A stretch of DNA of 64,000 nt from JBKHBT01 sp046542255. GTDB lineage: Bacteria > UBP14 > UBA6098 > JBKHBT01. The stretch lies in assembly GCA_046542255.1 (NCBI GenBank), contig JBKHBT010000008.1, positions 4,743-68,742 of the forward strand. The letters run 5' to 3'. Both the position numbers and the translations under genes were made by a program. Under the pieces are notes generated by a model that was given only the letters and a program-made list of their open reading frames with translations, did not search any database and was not told the origin of the DNA. Shown here one piece after another: positions 56,938 through 64,000 of the stretch. Every line of letters begins with the position of its first letter. The stretch's first letter is position 1.

Positions 56938-58101
56938 ATGAAGAAAAAGACTCCCAAAAATAGAAATGCTTCCAAAACGAGTGATTTCGAAAACTTGCTT
57001 TCTACGGATAAAGAAGTAGCAGAAAACCTAGAAATATCGAAACTATTCGAAGTGGTTCTCAAATCTATCAGCGATGCAGTTATCATAACTGATACAGCCG
57101 GAATCGTAAAGTTTATCAATCGCGTTGCCGAGAATATTATCTCCTGTTCTCTCGAAGATAAGGGCAAACTAATTCATGAAATATTGAACATAGAATACAA
57201 AACCCATGATAAAGATAGCAAAACTTATCGCCATGGGCATAATGACATTTTTTCTTTAGAGGGTATCAAATATATTAATGATGGATTCGGAAATACTAAA
57301 AATGTATCGATTAATATACAATCTTATTCACAAAATAATTTTGAAGGATTTTTGTTTATAATGCGGGATATCACAAATAAAATAAGTCTGGAAAAAGAAC
57401 TCAAAAAGTCTCAATTAAAAAATACTGCCTTTTTAAAAGCGATACCCGACAAAACGATATTATTAAATATTGAAAATCGCGATTCGATTAATGCTCGCCT
57501 TATTGCAATTCTCGATAATGAATTCAGTACCAGCAATATTATCGAGATTCACGATAATATCTTAAAAGCAACCGACAGGAATAAAACACGAACGATAGAA
57601 TTGCAAACAATCGTTTCCGAGAGTTCAGAATATTCTGGACAGTTTCGAGAAATTAGGATTGTTCCAGTTTCAAGTACTGAGATGCTTTTACTAATCAGGG
57701 ACATATCGACCAGGAAGCATTATGAAAATGCTCTATTAAAAAGCGAAAAACGCTATCGAAAACTAGTGGAAGAAGCTATGATGGGAATCTATATCTACTA
57801 TGAAAATAGATATTTATATGTAAATCCAGCTATGGAAAAAATCACAGGCTTCTCAAGAATCGAGCTTCTATCAAAAGATCCCTATAAAATAATAATACCT
57901 GAAGACAGAGCTATTCTCGATGGAAGAAGAAAGCTACAGGCGCAGGGAATAGAAGTAGATACAGAATATGCTGTGCGCATTAAAAGGAAAGACGGGAAAA
58001 TTGCAAAAGTCCTCACAAGAGTCCATCCTACAGTATTCGATGGGTATAATGCGCATCTTGGACACTGCATAGATGTTAGCGAATGTAAAAAAAAGAAATA
58101 G
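56938..58101 (+). CDS. PAS-domain protein without output domain
   Basis: 387 aa from ATG 56938 (CGAGG four bases upstream); a TTG 18 codons earlier has no site. PAS-1 at ~35-155 (SDAVIITDTAGIVKFINRVA ... GFLFIMRDITNKISLE), an intermediate PAS-like region at ~165-265 (ending LLLIRDISTRKHYENAL), and PAS-3 at ~270-385 (YRKLVEEAMMGIYIYYENRY ... HLGHCIDVSE). No histidine kinase, GGDEF, HTH or membrane segment follows; the protein ends in KKKK. I checked the run of eight A at the end for a frameshift, but nothing resembling a kinase is encoded downstream. It could be a sensor that works by binding another protein; the divergent XRE-MutL regulator is a candidate. Confidence 0.8.
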   Translation: MKKKTPKNRNASKTSDFENLLSTDKEVAENLEISKLFEVVLKSISDAVIITDTAGIVKFINRVAENIISCSLEDKGKLIHEILNIEYKTHDKDSKTYRHGHNDIFSLEGIKYINDGFGNTKNVSINIQSYSQNNFEGFLFIMRDITNKISLEKELKKSQLKNTAFLKAIPDKTILLNIENRDSINARLIAILDNEFSTSNIIEIHDNILKATDRNKTRTIELQTIVSESSEYSGQFREIRIVPVSSTEMLLLIRDISTRKHYENALLKSEKRYRKLVEEAMMGIYIYYENRYLYVNPAMEKITGFSRIELLSKDPYKIIIPEDRAILDGRRKLQAQGIEVDTEYAVRIKRKDGKIAKVLTRVHPTVFDGYNAHLGHCIDVSECKKKK

Positions 58102-58209
58102 CTACCAGTTTGTTTTTTATATATTAGTCCAGGTCCATAATCTCTTGTATTGAATATATCCCCTTCCAGGCAATATAATTTGAGAATAGCCATTCTTACT
58201 CAATAATAC

Positions 58210-58238
58210 TTGACATAAGACATCTAAATAGCTAAATT
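58210..58238 (+). promoter_or_regulatory. sigma-70-type promoter
   Basis: TTGACA (58210-58215), 17-base spacer, TAAATT (58233-58238), 35 bases before the start codon of the secreted protein at 58274. Confidence 0.6.
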
Positions 58239-58273
58239 GAGAAGTGAGAAAACCTAAATAAATGGGAGAAGAC

Positions 58274-60175
58274 ATGAAACATTTTTTTATTACTTTATTT
58301 ATAGTTATTATTGCTATATCTCTATTTGCACAGGATGATTTCGGTATTCCATCGATTTTGCCAAAAGAATTAACCTATGGATGCCATTCTGCACCACCAA
58401 GTGGCGACAATGTCCTTTTCAATGTCGATGTTATCGATACTGCAAATGATGCTGGTGATGTTTTGCCAGTTACTTACTCAAAAATATTCATATCAACAAA
58501 TAGCCAGACATCATGGACAAATTACGATATGTCTTTGGATGGCACTTTCGATTATGAAGATACTTATTTCTACAATTGGTCGCCCGCATCTGATTTTTAC
58601 TATTATTATCAGTTCTCGACAGATAGTACTTTTTCTTCGCTGTCTCCTGAATACGCTGGAACAGGATTTCCAGCTGCGAATTATTGGGCAAATATCCATG
58701 ATGATCCTGCTGGAGATGATGCTTCTATAACAGTGGAAGGAGATACTTACAACTGGACAAATACCGATTTAAGAAATTTCAAAATGACTTATTCCGATAC
58801 AAGGCTATATTTTGAAATGACAACGCAAGGTGGGCTCGATACTAATCATGAGTATTTTCTAAGAGAATGTGGAAGTTTGATAACCTGGGACCAAAATGTG
58901 AATTTCTATCACTTATATGCTTCGCCTATTATTAATCCAGAAGCACCATATCCAGATTCCATTTTCTATGCGGTGATTTATGGAGATATGGATGTTTCAT
59001 TTCTCGGAGTTGGAATAACTATAACTCCTGGAGTTTATAAAATCGTAAAACCAGGGCCTGATGCTGGAATGTCTGAATATCTTGATGCATATACGAAAAT
59101 CAGCAGTAGCACGACTTTTGACCATACAATTTCGGGCAATACTCTACAGATGTGGTTTGAGAAATCCATACTTACATCAGACCCAGATTTTGGCGATTTT
59201 CCTGATGACAATGGTTTTGTCACTGGTTGTGGTTTTGTTACCGCTGCTCTATGGCCTAAAGAATGCGGAATGTATGGCGTCGATGTCCCTGATACTTTTT
59301 CTTTCGTTGTTCATGATTTCTCTAAGAATACTGCTTTCTACATGCAAACACCACGAGATATTGTCGATGACAATACAGGCTTCACCCTCACAGATGTCGG
59401 CTGGAGTGATTTAACTTCAGGCTTCGATATCTCAGTAACATATACCGACCCGGATGATAATTGCCCGGTGCAAAGGACTCTGGAAATCGGCGGATGCTAT
59501 CCGGGAACATATGAAATGACAACACCAGACCATAAGTATGACGATGGCTCGGTATTTACTGCAGCCTTCACAATGCCAGATGTCGCCAAAATCCCATATC
59601 GTTTTACATTCGATGATGGAATGACAGAAACCGTAACCGCCTGGGATACAATTAATACCGGTATATCTTTACTCGATATCGCAGTTAATGGCGCTATTGA
59701 AGAGCATATATACCTTGACTCCATGGACATAGGCGAGACCTATATTACAGTCGAGTCTGAGAGCTTGCATATTGCCAATATTGGGACTGTACCAATCGAT
59801 TTAGGATTGAGAGTTACATCTATAACAGGAAGTGCGGCAACATTCGAGGCTGGAGAAGACCCTACAACAAATATGTTCGAGTTAACGGCTATTTTGAATG
59901 ATAATACCACACCACCACTTTCTGCAGACTTCGATGCCGGTAGTAATGTAATCTATTCGAGCGCAACGTTTATGTGGTCGGATGGAGCCGATACATACGG
60001 GGGCGGCGGAATCAATATTCCACCCGAATGCTATAATGGCGATATTTCTGCTGCCGATGTCATGTCGGAGAAACTTTGGCTTAGGCTGCAAACCCCAACA
60101 TGGGCAGAAGACATGGATGGCCATGAAGACCTTACCATACAAATCATTGTGCAGGCAAGAGAAACCTTATATTAA
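58274..60175 (+). CDS. secreted protein of unknown function
   Basis: 633 aa from ATG 58274, which has GGGAG upstream; a Met four codons earlier is less well placed. Signal peptide FFITLFIVIIAISLFAQ. Early residues include paired Cys and a YITxSQTSW-like beta domain; ~130-330 could be a carbohydrate-binding or DOMON-like region (DTYNWTNTDLRNFKMTYSDT, RLYFEMTTQGGLD), but I am not confident. The rest is beta-rich with D/N loops. Unlike the other large secreted proteins here, it has no PNPF sorting tail, so it may stay periplasmic or be released another way. It has its own promoter and a terminator-like hairpin behind it. Confidence 0.7.
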   Translation: MKHFFITLFIVIIAISLFAQDDFGIPSILPKELTYGCHSAPPSGDNVLFNVDVIDTANDAGDVLPVTYSKIFISTNSQTSWTNYDMSLDGTFDYEDTYFYNWSPASDFYYYYQFSTDSTFSSLSPEYAGTGFPAANYWANIHDDPAGDDASITVEGDTYNWTNTDLRNFKMTYSDTRLYFEMTTQGGLDTNHEYFLRECGSLITWDQNVNFYHLYASPIINPEAPYPDSIFYAVIYGDMDVSFLGVGITITPGVYKIVKPGPDAGMSEYLDAYTKISSSTTFDHTISGNTLQMWFEKSILTSDPDFGDFPDDNGFVTGCGFVTAALWPKECGMYGVDVPDTFSFVVHDFSKNTAFYMQTPRDIVDDNTGFTLTDVGWSDLTSGFDISVTYTDPDDNCPVQRTLEIGGCYPGTYEMTTPDHKYDDGSVFTAAFTMPDVAKIPYRFTFDDGMTETVTAWDTINTGISLLDIAVNGAIEEHIYLDSMDIGETYITVESESLHIANIGTVPIDLGLRVTSITGSAATFEAGEDPTTNMFELTAILNDNTTPPLSADFDAGSNVIYSSATFMWSDGADTYGGGGINIPPECYNGDISAADVMSEKLWLRLQTPTWAEDMDGHEDLTIQIIVQARETLY

Positions 60176-60195
60176 AGCCAAAAGCAAGTTTTGAA

Positions 60196-60233
60196 ATCAT
60201 AAAAGCCTGTAAGATATTGCAGGCTTTTATGAT
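60196..60233. terminator. 14-bp hairpin, bidirectional terminator-like
   Basis: ATCATAAAAGCCTG / CAGGCTTTTATGAT with a ten-base loop, 20 bases after the stop of the secreted protein. A and T tracts in the stem arms allow termination in either direction. Confidence 0.75.
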
Positions 60234-60317
60234 TAATTGATTTACCGATGCTATCATCATCTGCATTTCATCTATAGCGGAATCACAAGAACACTGAAAA
60301 TATATATGTATAATTAG

Positions 60318-60636
60318 TCGGATGAGATTTCCGATTCACTTATTCTCGATGAGACTTGCGTTTCTGTCGATGAAAATAGAAATGAATACCAACAGAATGT
60401 TATCACGCATCCAAATCCTTTTAAGTAAAATATGCAAAATAGATGTTCCTAATGGTGCTTTGGTAAAGGTATTTAATATTCACAGCCGTCAGATAGCAAA
60501 AGCCGATGGCAGGATGCAAAACCAGCCCTGGTCATTTATCCGGGAACCCAAAAACCGGCCTCATGGAACTTATTTCGCCCAGATTCCATACAATAATGGC
60601 AAAGCATCCGGCCACCGCTTAGTCTATATGAAATAG
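60318..60636 (+). pseudogene. decayed C-terminal T9SS sorting-tail gene
   Basis: Two frames together make one recognisable tail. Frame A (60318-60428) reads SDEISDSLILDETC onward to VITHPNPFK and then TAA. Frame B continues with SKICKIDVPNGALVKVFNIH, SRQIAKADG, PHGTYFAQI and HRLVYMK, stop at 60634-60636. PNPF followed by V-x-V-(F/Y)-N-x-x-(S/G)-R, GTYFAQ and a terminal MK is the type A T9SS tail seen intact at 36990-37245. A +1 frameshift near 60420 and an upstream TAG at 60315 show it is a remnant. The body of the gene is missing, so this looks like a scar of deletion or recombination. Confidence 0.6.
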
Positions 60637-60637
60637 G

Positions 60638-61510
60638 CTATGTCTTTTTCTGGCAATCCTTTATGAAGTTTGAATAAATATCTTCGTAAATCAACGAAAG
60701 CTCGTCATCGCCGATTTCAATAGGAGACTTTCTCCTGGACATCGCCTTGACAATTCTTTTGTCGAAAGGAATTTCGCCCAATATCTCTCTATTGCCTGCC
60801 CATTTTTTGATTTCTGCTGCAAGTTCTGGATTCAGATCAGCCTTATTAATCACAATACCGACAGGAACCATGAAATGCTCTGCCACCTGCACTACCCTTT
60901 TTAAGTCATGCAGCGCAGACAAAGATGGCTCAGCAACTGCTATTGCATAGTCCACACCAGTAATCGATGCAATAACCTGACATCCAATCCCGGGAGCGCC
61001 ATCGATTAGCACAAAGTCGAGGTCATTCTCCTCGGCAAAATCACTACCCTGCTCGCGAACTTTTGTTACCATTTTTCCAGAATTATCGCGGCCGGCCGAA
61101 AGCTCGCCATGGAATAATCCTCCAAAAGGTGTTTCGGAATGCTTGAGATATCCAGAATTCATATCATGCATAGAAATCGCTTCGACAGGGCAAACCAATT
61201 GGCAAACTTTGCATCCCTCACAGCTATGCTCATCGACAAGATAATTGCCATTATCGCTTATGATAGCAGCAAATCTGCAACTTTCATAGCATTTGCCACA
61301 TAAAACACATTTATCCTGATCGATTTTTGCAAATTGACCGTCCCAGAAATCGTCACGGTTAATTTCTTTAGCGTCTGTAACGATTTCGAGATTTGATGCA
61401 TCGACATCTGCATCTACAAGCGCTTTTGATGGCATTATTCTGGCAAGAGCAGATGTAAATGTTGTTTTTCCTGTTCCGCCTTTTCCACTTATTATAACTA
61501 TCTGTTTCAT
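60638..61510 (-). CDS. MinD-type ATPase with inserted 2x[4Fe-4S] ferredoxin domain (distal)
   Basis: 290 aa from ATG 61510, which overlaps the upstream stop (ATGA); an ATG at 61537 lies inside the upstream gene. P-loop SGKGGTGKTT near the N-terminus, then at ~55-110 a ferredoxin insert with CVLCGKCYESC and CEGCKVCQLVC-type clusters, then the rest of the ParA/MinD fold (LIDGAPGIGCQV, VAEPSLSALHDLKR, INKADLN). Paired genes of this type are common in anaerobes near NifX-like and DUF5320 genes; they are thought to carry or insert Fe-S clusters, related to Mrp/Nbp35. Last gene of a four-gene minus-strand operon. Confidence 0.9.
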   Translation of the reverse strand: MKQIVIISGKGGTGKTTFTSALARIMPSKALVDADVDASNLEIVTDAKEINRDDFWDGQFAKIDQDKCVLCGKCYESCRFAAIISDNGNYLVDEHSCEGCKVCQLVCPVEAISMHDMNSGYLKHSETPFGGLFHGELSAGRDNSGKMVTKVREQGSDFAEENDLDFVLIDGAPGIGCQVIASITGVDYAIAVAEPSLSALHDLKRVVQVAEHFMVPVGIVINKADLNPELAAEIKKWAGNREILGEIPFDKRIVKAMSRRKSPIEIGDDELSLIYEDIYSNFIKDCQKKT

Positions 61511-62334
61511 CTTGCCATCTCCCGAATATCCTGCCACAGCTTATCAAATTTACCGGCCCAAGCATCGGATATTTCATAAGGCGCAGTTCCTTTCGAGTAA
61601 TTAAAAGCAATCTCTTTGCTAAACGGAATACTCATAATAATGGGAATGCCCCCTATTTCATTTTCAATCTTTTCGATACCCAAATCAGAGCGATTGACAA
61701 TCACGAATACTTTTTTCTTCAGTTCTCTTGTTATTACAAGTGCTTCTTTCAAATCATGAATTCCAAAAGGAGTCGGCTCCGTAACCAGGATTACGATATC
61801 TGCCATTTTCATCGATTCGACAGTGGGATGAGCGGCTCCCGGCGGGCAATCTACGATAATATCTTTATCATCAGGTAGTTTCTCAAATAATTGTCTTATG
61901 AGAGTCGTGGACGTGGCTTCGCCAATATCGAGCCGGCCTTCGATGAAGCTTCCATCATCAGAAAATCCTATCTCTCCGATCCGCCTATCGGCCTCGGATA
62001 TGGCATTTTGGGGGCAAACTATTTTACATCCACCACAACCTTTGCATAGATCCTTTACCGGAAACACTTTCAATTTATCGAGAACTACAATAGCATTGAA
62101 AGCACAGAATTCAGAACATTTCTTACAAAAATCGCATTTCTCCGGGTCTATAACAGGAAGTTCTGTCGTACCAATAATCTTTTTTTTGATATTCTTACTG
62201 TATAATATATTGGAATTTGGCTCTTCTACATCGGCATCCACCAGGATTGCCTCATTCTTTGCAGCCAGAGCAAGCGACACTGATAAAGTAGTTTTACCAG
62301 TGCCGCCTTTACCACTTGCTATCGCAATAATCAT
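61507..62334 (-). CDS. MinD-type ATPase with inserted ferredoxin domain (proximal)
   Basis: 275 aa. P-loop ASGKGGTGKTTLS, ferredoxin insert at ~60-115 (CDFCKKCSEFCAF and CKGCGGCKIVCP), then DCPPGAAHP and VTEPTPFGIHDLKE of the MinD/Mrp fold. It is clearly a paralogue of the next gene, and the two probably form a heterodimer; both Walker Lys are present. Start overlaps the stop of the DUF5320 gene by four bases, and its own stop overlaps the next start, so all are translationally coupled. Confidence 0.9.
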   Translation of the reverse strand: MIIAIASGKGGTGKTTLSVSLALAAKNEAILVDADVEEPNSNILYSKNIKKKIIGTTELPVIDPEKCDFCKKCSEFCAFNAIVVLDKLKVFPVKDLCKGCGGCKIVCPQNAISEADRRIGEIGFSDDGSFIEGRLDIGEATSTTLIRQLFEKLPDDKDIIVDCPPGAAHPTVESMKMADIVILVTEPTPFGIHDLKEALVITRELKKKVFVIVNRSDLGIEKIENEIGGIPIIMSIPFSKEIAFNYSKGTAPYEISDAWAGKFDKLWQDIREMAR

Positions 62335-62711
62335 TTATCGTTTTGCTCGATTTCATCGAGTCTTTCCTGGACATCATTTAGATTTTGTTTTAGCATTTCG
62401 GCTTCATTCTTAAGATAAGTAGCTTCATCCTGTTGATTGTTAGCAAGATTCGCTTCAGCCCGATATCCTGGGCCAAAACCTCTTGCGAGCCCTCTTCCAG
62501 GGCCTCTTCCGAAACCAGCGCCACGTCCGTAGCCACGGCCAAATCCTGCTGCCATTCCACGGCCTCTTATACCTCTGCCGCGTCCAAAGCCTGCACCGCG
62601 GCCACTGCCTGGTTCGGTATAACCTGGCCTATCATTTCCGGCACAATAGCCCATGGCACGTCCTGTCATCTGTCCATTTCCCAATGGCCCTGTTCTGTCG
62701 CCACCTGGCAT
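62331..62711 (-). CDS. DUF5320 Gly/Arg-rich small protein
   Basis: 126 aa. The first part matches DUF5320: MPGGDRTGPLGNGQMTGRAM, one Cys in GYCAGNDRPGY, then a Gly-Arg-Phe repeat tract (GRGAGFGRGRGIRGRG onward). The C-terminal 45 residues form a short coiled coil (AEMLKQNLNDVQERLDEIEQ). These proteins accompany NifX-like/Mrp-type ATPase genes in anaerobic bacteria and archaea; a role as partner or scaffold in Fe-S/metal-cluster handling is assumed, not shown. Confidence 0.88.
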   Translation of the reverse strand: MPGGDRTGPLGNGQMTGRAMGYCAGNDRPGYTEPGSGRGAGFGRGRGIRGRGMAAGFGRGYGRGAGFGRGPGRGLARGFGPGYRAEANLANNQQDEATYLKNEAEMLKQNLNDVQERLDEIEQNDK

Positions 62712-62737
62712 TTTTGCCTCCTTTATTTAAATTACAA

Positions 62738-63103
62738 TTATAAGCCCTTGTGAGCTTTACCTACTGTGTTTATTTCTTGTAAATTCTTGTCTTCAATATC
62801 ATCGATAATTTCTTTGACCAACTTTCTGCCAGAATTGGAATACATTTTTATTCCGGCTTGATTAAGCACTCCAAAAGCATTTGGCCCGACTGCTCCAGTC
62901 ACAATTCCGTGTATGCCATTATCGATAATCACCTGAGATGTCCTAATACCGACACCATGGCCGGATGATTTGGCTGCATTATCCAGAAAATCGACAATCT
63001 CCGATTTCTCGCTATCATAAATAATGAAATATCTAGCACGTCCAAATCGAGGGTCAAGAGTAGATTCCTTCTCTTTTCCGTTTGATGTTATTGCGAATTT
63101 CAA
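62738..63103 (-). CDS. NifX/NifB-C-like dinitrogenase Fe-Mo cofactor family protein, TTG start
   Basis: 121 aa from TTG 63103 with GGAGG six bases upstream. Typical family pattern: ITSNGKEKESTLDPRFGRAR at the start, YFIIYDSE, SGHGVGIRTSQVI and GPNAFGVLNQAGI. The domain binds Fe-S or FeMo-type cluster precursors in nitrogenase assembly, but nif genes are absent here and this short form is common in non-diazotrophic anaerobes. It is the first gene of the operon with DUF5320 and the two ATPases, 26 bases apart from DUF5320. Confidence 0.92.
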   Translation of the reverse strand: MKFAITSNGKEKESTLDPRFGRARYFIIYDSEKSEIVDFLDNAAKSSGHGVGIRTSQVIIDNGIHGIVTGAVGPNAFGVLNQAGIKMYSNSGRKLVKEIIDDIEDKNLQEINTVGKAHKGL

Positions 63104-63119
63104 TTTGTACCTCCTTAAA

Positions 63120-63135
63120 GTTAGTTCTACCTAAT
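63120..63135. promoter_or_regulatory. operator-like palindrome, copy 1
   Basis: GTTAGTTCTACCTAAT; on the minus strand ATTAGGTAGAACTAAC. It touches the -10 element of the NifX-like operon and ends just before the ribosome site. The half-sites TTAG and CTAA are arranged as in metal-sensor (DtxR/MntR-like) boxes, but this assignment is inference. Confidence 0.5.
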
Positions 63136-63163
63136 ATATAATAAAAACTATCGTCAAAGTCAA
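63135..63163 (-). promoter_or_regulatory. sigma-70-type promoter of the NifX-like operon
   Basis: On the minus strand TTGACT (63163-63158), 17-base spacer, TATATA (63140-63135). It lies 32 bases before the TTG start and is bracketed by the two palindromes listed separately. Confidence 0.65.
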
Positions 63164-63170
63164 GCTTAAT

Positions 63171-63186
63171 ATTAGGTATAACTAAT
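63171..63186. promoter_or_regulatory. operator-like palindrome, copy 2
   Basis: ATTAGGTATAACTAAT, 14 of 16 positions self-complementary and 14 of 16 identical to the reverse complement of copy 1. It starts 51 bases from copy 1 and lies just upstream of the -35, so both sites are on a similar helix face. Confidence 0.5.
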
Positions 63187-63342
63187 TTATTTTTGCTTGC
63201 ACTAGATTAATTTTCTATTTACTTTTTTGGCCTTGTAATTTATGTTGTTTTGAAAATTACAAATTTCCCATTTGTGATAAATGAAGATTTTTCAGGTATC
63301 GATGGTCTAATACCTATTGAAGATTCTAACCGAGGAGAAGAA

Positions 63343-63966
63343 ATGAAAAAATTACTCTTGATTGTATTCGTTTTAATATCAATATCGTTATTTGCAGAAG
63401 ATGAAGTATTATTCTCGGGCGATGTAAGCTATGGTGGCTATGGTGCTCCTATAGTTGGTTTTACCGGTTTCGATGATGATATGCATGTCCTGGTCGGTGG
63501 CCGAGGAGGCTTTATTATCAATAATACAATTGCGATAGGTGGCGGTGGTTTCGGAAAAGCCACTGAACACGAAAGGACTAATCTTCCAATGTATCCAGAT
63601 TCGATATGGGATATCAATATGGGCGCAGGTGGGCTTTTCCTGGAATATATCTGGGGAAGCGACAGGCTTCTGCATATGACTTTCGATGCATCGTTCTACT
63701 GGGGCGGAATCTCTTATAACTTTGACTTCGACTGGGACCTTGATGACGATGAAGAAGAATATGAATATATCGAAGAAAATGCCATTGTAGATGCATTTTT
63801 CATGATAGAACCTGGAGCCAATATCGAAATCAATATGTTTGAATGGATGCGGCTAAATGCAGGCGCACATTACAGAATCATGACTGGAATAGATAAGATG
63901 GGTTATGAAAACTCCGATTTCAGCGGTCTGAATATTTCATTGATGGCTAAATTTGGAAGCTTTTGA
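63343..63966 (+). CDS. small outer-membrane barrel-like protein
   Basis: 207 aa from ATG 63343, with GAGGAG upstream; a frame extended to TTG 63250 adds 31 residues before the signal peptide and is rejected. Signal MKKLLLIVFVLISISLFAED. The mature chain alternates hydrophobic and polar residues with Gly-rich turns (VLVGGRGGFIINNTIAIGGG, LFLEYIWG, SFYWGGISYNF, MRLNAGAHYR) and ends in Phe, fitting an eight- to ten-strand outer membrane barrel. An acidic loop DWDLDDDEEEYEY is odd. Function unknown; possibly influenced by the divergent operon's control region. Confidence 0.7.
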   Translation: MKKLLLIVFVLISISLFAEDEVLFSGDVSYGGYGAPIVGFTGFDDDMHVLVGGRGGFIINNTIAIGGGGFGKATEHERTNLPMYPDSIWDINMGAGGLFLEYIWGSDRLLHMTFDASFYWGGISYNFDFDWDLDDDEEEYEYIEENAIVDAFFMIEPGANIEINMFEWMRLNAGAHYRIMTGIDKMGYENSDFSGLNISLMAKFGSF

Positions 63967-64000
63967 TATATTCAATTAACTACAAGGTCTACTCCGGCCT

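Noticed and set aside
56884..58101. PAS protein as a frameshifted histidine kinase
   Set aside because: An eight-A run near the end could slip, but the 160 bases after the stop encode no H-box or ATPase motif and hold the next gene's promoter.
62738..63103. Nitrogen fixation locus
   Set aside because: A NifX-like domain occurs, but no nifHDK, nifB or nifEN is present; the short form with DUF5320 and MinD-type ATPases is common in non-diazotrophs.

Overview
The window is A+T-rich DNA from a diderm bacterium. Signal peptides end in FAQ or FAED, and there are lipoproteins, outer-membrane barrels, mreC-mreD-mrdA-rodA, an O-antigen-ligase-like protein and several giant secreted proteins with C-terminal PNPF sorting tails of the type IX secretion (T9SS) or gliding kind. 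These tails point to the FCB superphylum (Bacteroidetes, Fibrobacteres, Chlorobi and related candidate phyla). The mix of NtrC-type sigma-54 activators, a Ser/Thr kinase fusion and a MutL-like ATPase suggests an uncultivated candidate phylum rather than a classical Bacteroidetes genome. I cannot name the taxon. No T9SS machinery, rRNA, tRNA, CRISPR array or intact mobile element was seen.

Layout. 1-7288: two tandem surface proteins of shared Ig-like modules with PNPFTPNDD-type tails, the first cut by the window edge. 7289-7786: non-coding stretch with six tiny hairpins of shared design. 7787-12905: an orphan adenine-N6 DNA methyltransferase, then a histidine kinase / NtrC-type regulator pair. 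13117-16427: two glycosyltransferases, accA, a Trm112-like protein and a PtsN-like EIIA. 16511-28795: a tightly packed run mreC-mreD-mrdA-rodA-cdsA-ridA-ligase/TPR-kinase fusion. Its last gene (1544 aa) joins a Ser/Thr kinase, a worn-out STAND-like module, TPRs, a GAF domain and a sigma-54 activator. Just downstream is a close match to a -24/-12 (sigma-54) promoter in front of a 2727-aa repetitive cysteine-containing surface protein (29062-37245).

37481-44836: ankyrin protein, a secreted alpha/beta-hydrolase with a sorting tail on the minus strand, a lipoprotein gene with an in-frame stop in its signal peptide, a second lipoprotein, tgt, folP and a 65-aa protein. 44841-53489: a YyaL/DUF255 protein, a nucleotidyltransferase, an Omp85-like barrel, an RND permease without adaptor, a lipoprotein and a DUF2141 protein. 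53495-58101: a 1020-aa minus-strand protein fusing an XRE DNA-binding domain to a glutamate-mutase MutL-type ATPase and a long C-terminal region, divergent from a PAS-only protein. 58274-60636: a secreted protein and a decayed T9SS-tail gene. 60638-63103: a minus-strand operon (NifX-like, DUF5320, two ferredoxin-containing MinD-type ATPases) whose promoter is bracketed by two near-identical palindromes. 63343-63966: a small barrel-like envelope protein.

The main theme is envelope building and surface display under sigma-54 control. The strongest candidates for undescribed biology are the kinase/STAND/TPR/GAF/sigma-54 fusion with its adjacent -24/-12 promoter, and the orphan XRE-MutL fusion, an architecture analogous to ROK repressors but built on a B12-mutase accessory ATPase.
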